Positions 1-5,685 of a stretch of DNA of 7,067 nucleotides are shown one piece after another. The position numbers and the translations under genes were made by a program. Origin of the DNA: an uncultured bacterium (lineage in GTDB: Bacteria > Bacillota > Clostridia > Lachnospirales > Lachnospiraceae); the NCBI GenBank assembly GCA_947071365.1, contig CAMTFT010000087.1, positions 1 to 7,067 of the forward strand, written 5' to 3'. How positions within the stretch are numbered: position 1 is the first letter of the stretch; every line of letters starts with the position of its first letter. Below the pieces are notes generated by a model. That model had not been told where the DNA came from. It searched no databases and saw only the letters and a list, made by a program, of their open reading frames with translations.

Positions 1-666
1 CTGTAACTTATAATCATTGCTTTGATTCGCCTCAAGAGTACCCTTCTCCACAACGCCCTGCAGCTTATCAGAGAAAACCCATTCATTATCTCCTCCAACG
101 ATCCAACGGTTATCGCCGCTGAGCCGTATCTGAATCGGAACTTTTCGTCCCTCCAGAGAAAAAAGGCTTTCAAGGCTCATATTATAATCCAGAGAAATAT
201 TTTCAGTATTTTCCAGGAAAAATTCATAATCGCCCGTTGTCCCCGGAGCAATCACTTTATCGCCAGCGTCGCTTTTTACTGTGGTTTCCTTCGCAGCATT
301 CACATAACTGTCCGCGAAAAGATCCACCTTTGTTTCCGTCTCCCACTGCACTTTTTTATCATCATAGGCAGTGATCGTCGGGTTTGCAGAGGCAGCGCGC
401 CGATAACTGCCGGTTCCTGCACCGTCTCCGCCTACACTGTCTGCTCCGCCCTTCTGCGTAATCGATTTTGTCCCGGTTACATAGTCCGCGGATGCACCGG
501 CCGAGATAAAAATAACATTTTTTTCATTCACAGGAACAGGCTGCAGGATTGCACCAACGCCTGCCATGCTGGCCATCAGCAACACCATCAAAACAAGGGC
601 CGTCATCCATACTGTCCGGCCCGTTTGTCTCTTATTTCGTCTGTCAGGTTTTATGCTCCTTTTCAT
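1..666 (-). CDS. TasA/camelysin-like secreted protein, partial (C-terminus cut off by window edge)
   Basis: The frame opens at an ATG at 666-664 with GGGG (674-677) 7 nt upstream and stays open for 222 codons to base 1, so the C-terminus lies outside the window. Residues 1-19 are strongly basic (MKRSIKPDRRNKR) and residues 20-41 form a hydrophobic core, as in an exported precursor. Residues 70-95 are rich in Gly, Ser and Ala. From about 106 comes the segment most like the clostridial TasA/M73 camelysin-like families: VDLFADSYVN (114-123), then VKSDAGDKVIAPGTTGDY and ENTENISLDYNMSLE (about 130-166), a beta-sandwich-like stretch with the typical 'GDKVIAPGT' turn. TasA-type proteins form extracellular fibres or surface layers and are cut by SipW. 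The gene starts 44 nt after the sipW stop codon, supporting co-transcription and a substrate relationship. No metalloprotease HExxH motif is visible. The family call is from motif memory and synteny; matrix function is inferred. Confidence 0.72.
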   Translation of the reverse strand, partial: MKRSIKPDRRNKRQTGRTVWMTALVLMVLLMASMAGVGAILQPVPVNEKNVIFISAGASADYVTGTKSITQKGGADSVGGDGAGTGSYRRAASANPTITAYDDKKVQWETETKVDLFADSYVNAAKETTVKSDAGDKVIAPGTTGDYEFFLENTENISLDYNMSLESLFSLEGRKVPIQIRLSGDNRWIVGGDNEWVFSDKLQGVVEKGTLEANQSNDYKLQ

Positions 667-710
667 TCTTTTACCCCATTTTCAGGATTTCCGGTGCTTA
701 ATTCCCTTTG

Positions 711-1391
711 CTATTCCTTTGCTTCTCTTTCATCTGCTTTGGCACGCAGCTCCTCAAGCTCCCGAAGCAGTGCCTCCGTGTCCTCCTTACGGGATCGTTC
801 ATACAGCCTGCGCCGGATCACGTCGTAACCCACCAGAAGAATGATTGGGCAGATCACGCAGAGCACCAGCCCTTCCGTTGTCTGCATAAACATAACGGCC
901 TTCCCTGCGCCGGGAATTCTTTTCAGATACAGACCCACAAGTTTTTCTGCCGGGACGTGTTCCTCGTCAGCCGCGTTGTTCGCATCACCTTTCGTCTCAA
1001 AAGCAATACTTCCGTCATCCTCTTTAATGATCCTGTTTACCCGGTGCGTCACCACGCTTGTGCCGTTCCCCGCAGGATCAAAAAAGGCAATCACATCGCC
1101 TTCCTTTATCTCCTCTGGCGCTGCCGTATGGCAAAAAATCAAATCTCCGCTCTGGATCTCCGGATACATGGAATCTGTCAGGACGATCAGCGGAAGATAC
1201 CCTCCTATGTTCGGAATTTCATCACGATGCAGGCAGCTTTTCACGATCAAAGAAATATTCAGGACGAGGATCGGAATCAGAATGACACACAGAACCGCTC
1301 CCAGCACGGTCAAAGACGTATGTCTCAATGAACTTTTCTGTGTCTCTTTTGTTTCGCTCAATTTGCTTTTCACCTCCAAAGCCGCTTCCAT
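711..1391 (-). CDS. sipW: SipW-like ER-type signal peptidase I
   Basis: This 226-residue membrane protein should cleave signal peptides from exported proteins, most likely the TasA-like product encoded next. Residues 27-52 form the first membrane anchor. The catalytic serine lies in TDSMYP (Ser74). The general base is His116 in VVTHRV, where bacterial-type SPase I has Lys; this Ser/His pattern marks the archaeal/ER type (S26B) to which SipW belongs. KGDANN (134-139) supplies the conserved Asp136. A second membrane segment spans about 173-190, and a charged Glu/Arg/Lys tail (about 194-226) looks helical and cytoplasmic; the tail is longer than in Bacillus SipW. I chose the ATG at 1391-1389, with AAAAGG (1401-1406) 9 nt upstream, because longer versions of the frame run backwards through the regulator gene and add a Lys/Arg/Glu-rich non-homologous leader. 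A candidate promoter lies just upstream. The gene is followed after 44 nt by the TasA-like gene. Confidence 0.88.
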   Translation of the reverse strand: MEAALEVKSKLSETKETQKSSLRHTSLTVLGAVLCVILIPILVLNISLIVKSCLHRDEIPNIGGYLPLIVLTDSMYPEIQSGDLIFCHTAAPEEIKEGDVIAFFDPAGNGTSVVTHRVNRIIKEDDGSIAFETKGDANNAADEEHVPAEKLVGLYLKRIPGAGKAVMFMQTTEGLVLCVICPIILLVGYDVIRRRLYERSRKEDTEALLRELEELRAKADEREAKE

Positions 1392-1425
1392 ACTACGATG
1401 CCTTTTGTATTCGTTACGTGCTCCT

Positions 1426-1458
1426 ATTATACCAAGAGTAATGTGACAATAACGTGAC
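1426..1458 (-). promoter_or_regulatory. Candidate activator-dependent promoter of sipW and the TasA-like gene, with SARP-like direct repeats
   Basis: On the minus strand a perfect -10 hexamer TATAAT (1431-1426) lies in the gap between the regulator stop and sipW. No acceptable -35 hexamer sits 16-18 bp upstream (CGTTAT at 17 bp). The -35 region is instead occupied by two direct repeats, GTCACGTTATT (1458-1448) and GTCACATTACT (1447-1437), identical at 9 of 11 positions and exactly 11 bp apart. Taking GTCAC(G/A)TT as the core, the downstream copy ends 8 nt before the -10. SARP activators are known to bind direct repeats spaced 11 bp with the last copy about 8 bp from the -10, and the gene just upstream encodes a SARP-like regulator. 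Transcription would begin near 1419, giving a leader of roughly 28 nt. No terminator is visible in the gap, so readthrough from the regulator gene is also possible. Regulator binding is inferred. Confidence 0.62.
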
Positions 1459-1473
1459 TCAAAAGCGGCCTGT

Positions 1474-2277
1474 TTACCCCTCTCCTCTCTGCAATCTGCT
1501 GAGGGTTTCCTCCGCCCAACTGTAGTTCGACATATACTCTCCCCGGAATGTCTTTTTTCCCTTTCTTCCTTCCAGGTAATCATAATAATCGCATCTCACC
1601 CTGTCTGTATTCAGGCTTCTTCCTCTTGTGTGGCGCTTCACGATGTCGCCGATCCCGTATTCCTCCAGATTTCTGTGCAGCCGCTGCACCACTTTGCGGC
1701 AAAGATTCCTGCTGCTGGCTGTGTCCGGCCGGTCCTCCCACAGATACGTCAGTATCTCCTCTGTCGTCACAATGCCGCCCTTTCTGTCAACGAGAAGTGC
1801 CAGCAGTTCCTTCGCTTTAAAGCTTTTAAACTCCACCGGTTTTCCATCCAGAAAAACCTCAAATCTTCCAAAGGTCTGAATGAATACTCCAGCCTTATCC
1901 GTGTCGAAAAGTTTTTTCCCGGAAAGCCGTGACAAATTCGCAAATGCTTTCTCAATATCCTCACGGTTGAAGGGCTTCAGGATATATGCCCCGGCATAGA
2001 GCTGGTACGCATCAAACGCATATTTTTTATACGCTGTGAGATAGATCAGCTCGGTCTCCGGCCTGCACTCCTTTATCTTCTGCCCCAGCCTGATTCCGTC
2101 CAGCTCCGGCATCTCCACGTCCAGTATCGCCAGATCCACGGGATGTTCCCGGACATAGGAAAGCGCTTCCCAGGGATTCTGAAATCTCCCGGTGATCTCA
2201 AGCCCTTTCATGCCTTCCGTTTCCATTTCAAATGCGTCCATATTGTTTACTTCATCATCCACAAGAATTACCTTCAT
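1474..2277 (-). CDS. Response regulator, CheY receiver plus SARP/OmpR-like winged-helix output domain
   Basis: This 267-residue protein is the DNA-binding partner of the histidine kinase encoded just upstream. The receiver domain (about 1-118) has the acidic pair Asp7-Asp8 in ILVDDE, the phospho-acceptor Asp53 in AILDVEMPELDG, the switch residue Thr81 in LTAY, and Lys101 in ILKPF. Residues 131-230 resemble the winged helix of SARP/BTAD-type regulators: IQTFGRFEVFLDGKPVEF, then KAKELLALLVDRKGGIVTTE, a Trp (LTYLWEDRP), the recognition-helix region around NLCRKVVQRLHRNLEE, and a wing near VKRHTRGRSLNTD. The C-terminal 37 residues (DYYDYLEG...FRGEYMSNYSWAEETL) are the short tail common in clostridial members; the full TPR-like BTAD of actinobacterial SARPs is absent. 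The ATG overlaps the kinase stop by 4 nt (ATGA, 2277-2274), and AAGGAG (2286-2291) lies 8 nt upstream. The direct repeats before sipW are its most plausible binding site. Confidence 0.85.
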   Translation of the reverse strand: MKVILVDDEVNNMDAFEMETEGMKGLEITGRFQNPWEALSYVREHPVDLAILDVEMPELDGIRLGQKIKECRPETELIYLTAYKKYAFDAYQLYAGAYILKPFNREDIEKAFANLSRLSGKKLFDTDKAGVFIQTFGRFEVFLDGKPVEFKSFKAKELLALLVDRKGGIVTTEEILTYLWEDRPDTASSRNLCRKVVQRLHRNLEEYGIGDIVKRHTRGRSLNTDRVRCDYYDYLEGRKGKKTFRGEYMSNYSWAEETLSRLQRGEG

Positions 2278-3551
2278 CCGGCCTTCTCCTTCCTGTTTTC
2301 TTCAAACGTAAGCCAAATCCTTGTGTTTTGCCCCGGCGCGCTTTCGATCCGCATCGCGGCCCCTTCCATCATGGCCAGCCTGGCCCGAATATAGCCCAAT
2401 CCCACAGACTTCTCATAATCAAGGTTCTCTGCATCAAATCCCACTCCGTCATCCTCAATCATGATCTCATAGCCTGAATCCGTCTTCCTGCTCCGGATCC
2501 ATACCGTGCCGCCGGATACCCTCTGCGCCACACCGTGCTTCACCGCGTTTTCCACCAGCGGCTCAACCGTCAGCGGAGGGATCAAAAAGTCCTCTTCCTC
2601 GATCTCATATATAACATTCAGCCGATCCTTAAACCGCATTTTTTCGATCCGCACATATGCATTGATATGCTCCAGCTCCTCCGCCCAGGATATATAGCCC
2701 ACATTTTCGAGCTGCTCCACGTTCGTCCGAAGATAATTGGAAAAATCATAGATCATATCATACGCGACCTGGGAATCCTTTTTCGTGAAATACCGGATCG
2801 ACATCAGTACATTGTAGATAAAATGCGGCTGGATCTTGTTCATCATGATGCGGGATTTCTTCTCTTCCAGCTCTCGGTGCTGCTTCTCGATCTGAAGCCT
2901 CATCTCGTATTCCGCCTGTTCCATTTCATGGAGCCGGTTCATATCGATCAACATCCATACGATAATGTAAAAACAGTACAGGATCAGGACTGCATATCCG
3001 ATCAGCACGGGTGCATACTCCGGTCTCTCCATCCATGGTTTTGGATACAGGATCAAAAAATAACTGAACAGATAAAATATCAAGACAAAGGATGCCAGCC
3101 GCCCCCATTTTTTCTGAACCTTTTCTGTCATCTCCCGAAAAGCTATTCCATACCGGCGAAATCCACAGAGAAGCGGCACACAAAACAGAACATTTAAAAT
3201 GGCGCACGCCGCAGTCCCGAGCTTCAATATCGATGTCAACCCATTTGCAATGAGCAAAAACATAAATGCTATGACATCCAGTGAACAGAAAACAAAAAGA
3301 AATCTCATGTCTTTATGCCTTGCAACACTCCAGCAGATCAGCATGGATGGCAGCGTCTGGGTAAAAAGCGCTATCTGCCCCGGCCTGATCTCCGGAAAAA
3401 GAAGGAAGATCAGAATATTGATCATGAGCGTGATTCCTGTTCCGCCTATAGCGATATACCGGTCTTTTTTTGATTGGAAAGGAAGCACCTCTACATAGCA
3501 AAACATGTAGACGAGCGCCACAAAATTAAACAGGTTGACAGCCACACTCAC
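2274..3551 (-). CDS. LytS-type membrane sensor histidine kinase (His_kinase/HATPase_c)
   Basis: This 425-residue sensor autophosphorylates on histidine and should pass phosphate to the regulator encoded next. The N-terminal half (about 4-202) carries roughly seven hydrophobic segments, near 4-22, 33-52, 58-76, 84-107, 113-130, 151-169 and 182-202, with no large extracellular domain, so any signal is probably sensed within or at the membrane. A charged helical linker follows (about 205-236). The phospho-acceptor is His243 in IQPHFIYN, the signature of the LytS/YpdA-like His_kinase family (PF06580). The ATPase domain shows the N box PLVENAVKHG (331-340), the G1 box EDDGVGF (366-372) and the G2 box GLGYIRARL (384-392). 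The start is a GTG at 3551-3549, chosen because AAGGAGG (3561-3567) sits 9 nt upstream. The gene begins 27 nt after the phospholipase stop and its own stop overlaps the regulator ATG. The ligand cannot be read from sequence. Confidence 0.9.
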   Translation of the reverse strand: MSVAVNLFNFVALVYMFCYVEVLPFQSKKDRYIAIGGTGITLMINILIFLLFPEIRPGQIALFTQTLPSMLICWSVARHKDMRFLFVFCSLDVIAFMFLLIANGLTSILKLGTAACAILNVLFCVPLLCGFRRYGIAFREMTEKVQKKWGRLASFVLIFYLFSYFLILYPKPWMERPEYAPVLIGYAVLILYCFYIIVWMLIDMNRLHEMEQAEYEMRLQIEKQHRELEEKKSRIMMNKIQPHFIYNVLMSIRYFTKKDSQVAYDMIYDFSNYLRTNVEQLENVGYISWAEELEHINAYVRIEKMRFKDRLNVIYEIEEEDFLIPPLTVEPLVENAVKHGVAQRVSGGTVWIRSRKTDSGYEIMIEDDGVGFDAENLDYEKSVGLGYIRARLAMMEGAAMRIESAPGQNTRIWLTFEENRKEKAG

Positions 3552-3560
3552 CTTGCTCTT

Positions 3561-3567
3561 CCTCCTT
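3561..3567 (-). promoter_or_regulatory. Strong ribosome binding site deciding the GTG start of the histidine kinase
   Basis: AAGGAGG on the minus strand, 9 nt before the GTG at 3551-3549, is a near-perfect anti-anti-Shine-Dalgarno match. No ATG stands in a comparable position, so the GTG start is well supported. Confidence 0.8.
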
Positions 3568-3578
3568 TGTGCCTGACG

Positions 3579-4472
3579 TCAGTGAACCAGCAGCCTCTTC
3601 CTGCTGACGCACTCCTCACGCTGCGCCATCCATTCTTTCAGCGCAGGGTATACCTTTTCTCCTACCGCAAATCCATGCCAGTAAAAATCCTCCAGCTTTT
3701 CCAGGTCGCGCTCCGTCCTGCTGACGCACGGTATCTCCGGGCGGATGACGAATACCCTGCCCTGCGCCTCCAACCGCTGGATCAGATCCATCTGCTGATT
3801 GTAGATGTGATTGCGCATTTTCAGCGCCCGGGCCAGCTTCGGATACCTGCGGTAATAAATTTTTGCCAGCTTTTCTGTTGAGGAGCTGCTTTCTTTTTTG
3901 TAGTATCCCTTTCCCCGGGTCAAAATCACGATATTGTAATCAAAGCCGTCCGCGATCGCTTTCCGGATCGGAACGGAATCCGCAACTCCGCCGTCCAGCA
4001 TGGGAATCCCATCCACCTCTACCATGGGAGAGACGAAGGGCAGGCTGGAGGAAGCACGGCAGGCCGCCATCATCCTTTTCTGATCCCTGTATTCCTCGAT
4101 AAACTCCGCCCGGCCTGTCAGGCAGTTCGTCGTCGTCAGCAGGCAGCGTGTCGGAGATTTCACGTATGCTTTAAAGTCAAAGGGATAATCGTGGTTCGGG
4201 AACTGGTCAAAGATCAGATCCATATTCATAAAATACTTCGTTTTCAGCATCGTGCGGACACCGTACAGTTCATAGTCAAGCTGTGCATCCAGCATACATT
4301 CCTTGGTGCGAAGTATCTGCCCCGAAACGTAATCTACCGCGTTGCAGGCTCCCGCCGACACGCCTATCACATAAGGAACCGCCAGCTTCTGACCCATCAG
4401 ATAATCCAGCACTCCGCTGGTAAAGATCCCGCGCTGGCCGCCGCCTTCCAAAATCATTCCTGTCTTTTTCAA
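3579..4472 (-). CDS. Patatin-like phospholipase (YjjU/RssA-type)
   Basis: This 297-residue protein is a predicted cytoplasmic or membrane-associated serine lipid acyl hydrolase using a Ser-Asp dyad. The oxyanion-hole motif GGGQRG is at 10-15, the nucleophile elbow GVSAG at 37-41 (Ser39), and the catalytic Asp in DGG at 160-162 (Asp160), so all parts of the patatin active site are present. The sequence MILEGGGQRGIFTSGVLD and the conserved R-SSSLPF stretch (139-146) fit the bacterial YjjU-like subfamily. No signal peptide or membrane segment is visible. The start is a rare TTG (4472-4470), supported by AAAGGAG (4480-4486) 7 nt upstream; it overlaps the stop of the transporter gene by 4 nt (TTGA), suggesting translational coupling. 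The kinase gene follows after 27 nt. The physiological substrate is unknown; family members are usually annotated only as esterases or phospholipases. Confidence 0.88.
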   Translation of the reverse strand: MKKTGMILEGGGQRGIFTSGVLDYLMGQKLAVPYVIGVSAGACNAVDYVSGQILRTKECMLDAQLDYELYGVRTMLKTKYFMNMDLIFDQFPNHDYPFDFKAYVKSPTRCLLTTTNCLTGRAEFIEEYRDQKRMMAACRASSSLPFVSPMVEVDGIPMLDGGVADSVPIRKAIADGFDYNIVILTRGKGYYKKESSSSTEKLAKIYYRRYPKLARALKMRNHIYNQQMDLIQRLEAQGRVFVIRPEIPCVSRTERDLEKLEDFYWHGFAVGEKVYPALKEWMAQREECVSRKRLLVH

Positions 4473-5341
4473 ATGGACGCTCCTTTCCTGTTCTCACAGC
4501 ACGTATACAGATACAGACCGGCAAGAATAATGACTCCGCCGACCACCTGCTGCTGCGCCGGCATCTGCCGGAATAAAATAATACCCAATATTGTGGCAAA
4601 TACCGGTTCCCCCAGCTTTGCCGTCGAAACGAAGGACGGGGACAGATATTTCAGGCTCCAACTGAATACGCTGTGTCCGAAAAATGTACAGCACAGCGTC
4701 AGCCCCATTCCCAGCAGATAATTTTTCGCCCCGTATCCTGTGACCGGAATGCCGGCCGCCAGACAATACAGCGCCAGTGTCACGGAACTGGCCGCATACA
4801 CAAGGAAGGTGTACGATGTCGTCGTCATCTTTTTGCGTTCTGCCCGCCCGATCAACGTATACAGCGCCACAAAAAATGCACCGGACACTGCAAGAATATC
4901 TCCGTATACGGCATTCGAAGATGCGCTGCGATCTCCCAGCGCCAGAATCACGCTTCCTGCAAAGGTAAGCAGAATGCTTATCCGCCCTACCCGGGATATT
5001 TTTTCCTTCATAAAGAGTATGGAGATAATTGCCACAAAAAATACCTCTGTATCCACCAGAACCGTGCTGGAGGCTATGGACGTATACGCAAGGGACTGAA
5101 AGTACAGCGCAAAATGACATGCCAGAAATACTCCGCTCAAAAAGCACATCAGTACCGTCCGCTTCTCAAGCTGCCTTATCTCATCCCGGCACTTTATCCA
5201 CACCACCGGAAGAAGCCCGGCTGCCGCGAAAAACATCCGGTACAGCGCAATGACCGCCGGCGGTGCCGTCGTATATTTTACAAAAATTGCCGAGAACGAA
5301 ACTCCCAGTACCCCCAGCAAAACAATCGCCTTTTTCTCCAT
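4469..5341 (-). CDS. EamA-family (DMT superfamily) transporter
   Basis: This is a 290-residue inner-membrane carrier with two EamA repeats (about 5-133 and 148-281) and roughly ten hydrophobic helices. The first repeat ends with LVDTEVFFVAIISILFMKEK and the second with the matching LGEPVFATILGIILFRQMP; this paired Glu-containing helix is typical of 10-TM drug/metabolite transporters. Members export or import amino acids, nucleosides or metabolites; the substrate cannot be told here. I chose the ATG at 5341-5339 because GGAG (5351-5354) lies 9 nt upstream. A longer version from a TTG at 5380 adds 13 polar residues (MDRTDFGKTEYTG) and has no ribosome site. It is the first gene of the operon, preceded by a gap with repeats and a terminator, and its stop overlaps the start of the phospholipase gene. 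I see no convincing promoter in front of it. Confidence 0.88.
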   Translation of the reverse strand: MEKKAIVLLGVLGVSFSAIFVKYTTAPPAVIALYRMFFAAAGLLPVVWIKCRDEIRQLEKRTVLMCFLSGVFLACHFALYFQSLAYTSIASSTVLVDTEVFFVAIISILFMKEKISRVGRISILLTFAGSVILALGDRSASSNAVYGDILAVSGAFFVALYTLIGRAERKKMTTTSYTFLVYAASSVTLALYCLAAGIPVTGYGAKNYLLGMGLTLCCTFFGHSVFSWSLKYLSPSFVSTAKLGEPVFATILGIILFRQMPAQQQVVGGVIILAGLYLYTCCENRKGASI

Positions 5342-5390
5342 TCCCGTATACTCCGTTTTTCCAAAATCTGTTCTGTCCAAATCATATTAA

Positions 5391-5560
5391 ACCGGCAATC
5401 AAGTAGGGGCGGTGACTGACCCCGTCCTCCCACAGACAAAAACCTTGATGCAGGCCGACAATCGAGTAAGCGGCAGTGAGTGCCCCCGGATTCCCCGCAG
5501 ACAAAAATCTCGACGCGAACCGGCAGTCAAACAGGAGACGGTAACATACCACCGTCCCCT
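5391..5560. repeat. Imperfect 63-65 bp direct repeats, about 2.6 copies, each containing a hairpin
   Basis: Three units start with related words: ACCGGCAATCAAGTAGG (5391), GCCGACAATCGAGTAAG (5454) and ACCGGCAGTCAAACAGG (5519), giving periods of 63 and 65 bp. The first two also share CAGACAAAAA(C/T)CT (near 5433 and 5498). The third unit is incomplete and ends near 5560. On the minus strand unit 1 (5391-5453) can pair TCAAG with CTTGA at its ends, and unit 2 (5454-5518) pairs TCGAG with CTCGA, a compensatory change. Each also has an inner hairpin. The inner hairpin of unit 3 is the strongest, GGGGACGGT paired with ACCGTCTCC (5559-5551 and 5542-5534): 9 pairs with one G-T and an 8-nt loop. The copies adjoin without unique spacers, so this is not a CRISPR array. 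It may be a REP-like intergenic element or a structured leader before the transporter gene. Confidence 0.75.
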
Positions 5561-5596
5561 TACATACATATAGAAACGTGCGCCGCAAGGCATACC

Positions 5597-5635
5597 AGAA
5601 ACAAAGCCGGCAGGAGCACACACTCTGCCAGCTTT
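5597..5635 (-). terminator. Rho-independent terminator of the prolyl isomerase gene
   Basis: On the minus strand AAAGCTGGCAG (5635-5625) pairs with CTGCCGGCTTT (5613-5603), an 11-bp stem with one G-T pair and an 11-nt loop. It is followed by the T-rich run TTTGTTTCT (5605-5597). It lies 50 nt after the isomerase stop codon and has no T-tract on the plus strand, so it acts in one direction and separates the isomerase from the transporter operon. Confidence 0.82.
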
Positions 5636-5685
5636 GATCTTATCGCCCGTTTCCTTCGTTGCTCCGTTTCTCTTGTCACGTCTGA

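Larger units (their letters stand above)
5342..5685. other. 344-nt gene-free interval between the prolyl isomerase and the transporter operon
   Basis: Reading with the genes (minus strand), this interval holds a 50-nt spacer after the isomerase stop, an intrinsic terminator (5597-5635), a short AT-rich stretch (5560-5596), a block of 63-65 bp direct repeats (5391-5560), and a 49-nt leader ending in the transporter ribosome site. Weak promoter-like hexamers occur (TTGCGG, 16 bp, TATGTA at about 5588-5561; TATGAT at 5386-5381), but each matches consensus poorly or lacks a partner. Short open frames here show no recognisable protein. Confidence 0.7.

Noticed and set aside
22..828. Long plus-strand open frame of 268 codons at the left edge
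   Set aside because: It is antisense to the TasA-like and sipW genes, has no family-like sequence and is rich in Cys, His, Arg and Ser as expected for a shadow frame. The opposite strand gives a signal peptide and recognisable domain.
1459..1470. Possible third GTCAC-type repeat upstream of the pair
   Set aside because: The next 11 bases upstream match the repeat at only about five positions, too few to claim.
1392..1583. Extended N-terminus of the signal peptidase reaching back into the regulator gene
   Set aside because: The extra 64 residues are low-quality charged sequence overlapping a well-supported gene; the ATG at 1391 has a ribosome site and directly precedes a normal SipW layout.
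3573..3582. Perfect 10-bp palindrome CTGACGTCAG at the phospholipase stop codon
   Set aside because: It is short, overlaps the stop and lies just before a ribosome site; no T-tract or second copy supports a terminator or operator.
4673..5419. Plus-strand frame of 248 codons opposite the transporter
   Set aside because: It is rich in Gln, Arg, His and Cys with no hydrophobic or domain pattern, while the minus strand encodes a clear EamA carrier.
5381..5420. Second GTCAC regulator site before the transporter gene
   Set aside because: Only a single GTCAC occurs in the repeat unit, with no partner at 11 bp and no convincing -10/-35 arrangement, so autoregulation is not supported by the sequence.
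5391..5560. Possible CRISPR array
   Set aside because: The repeat units adjoin directly, are 63-65 bp and imperfect, and have no unique spacers or cas genes.
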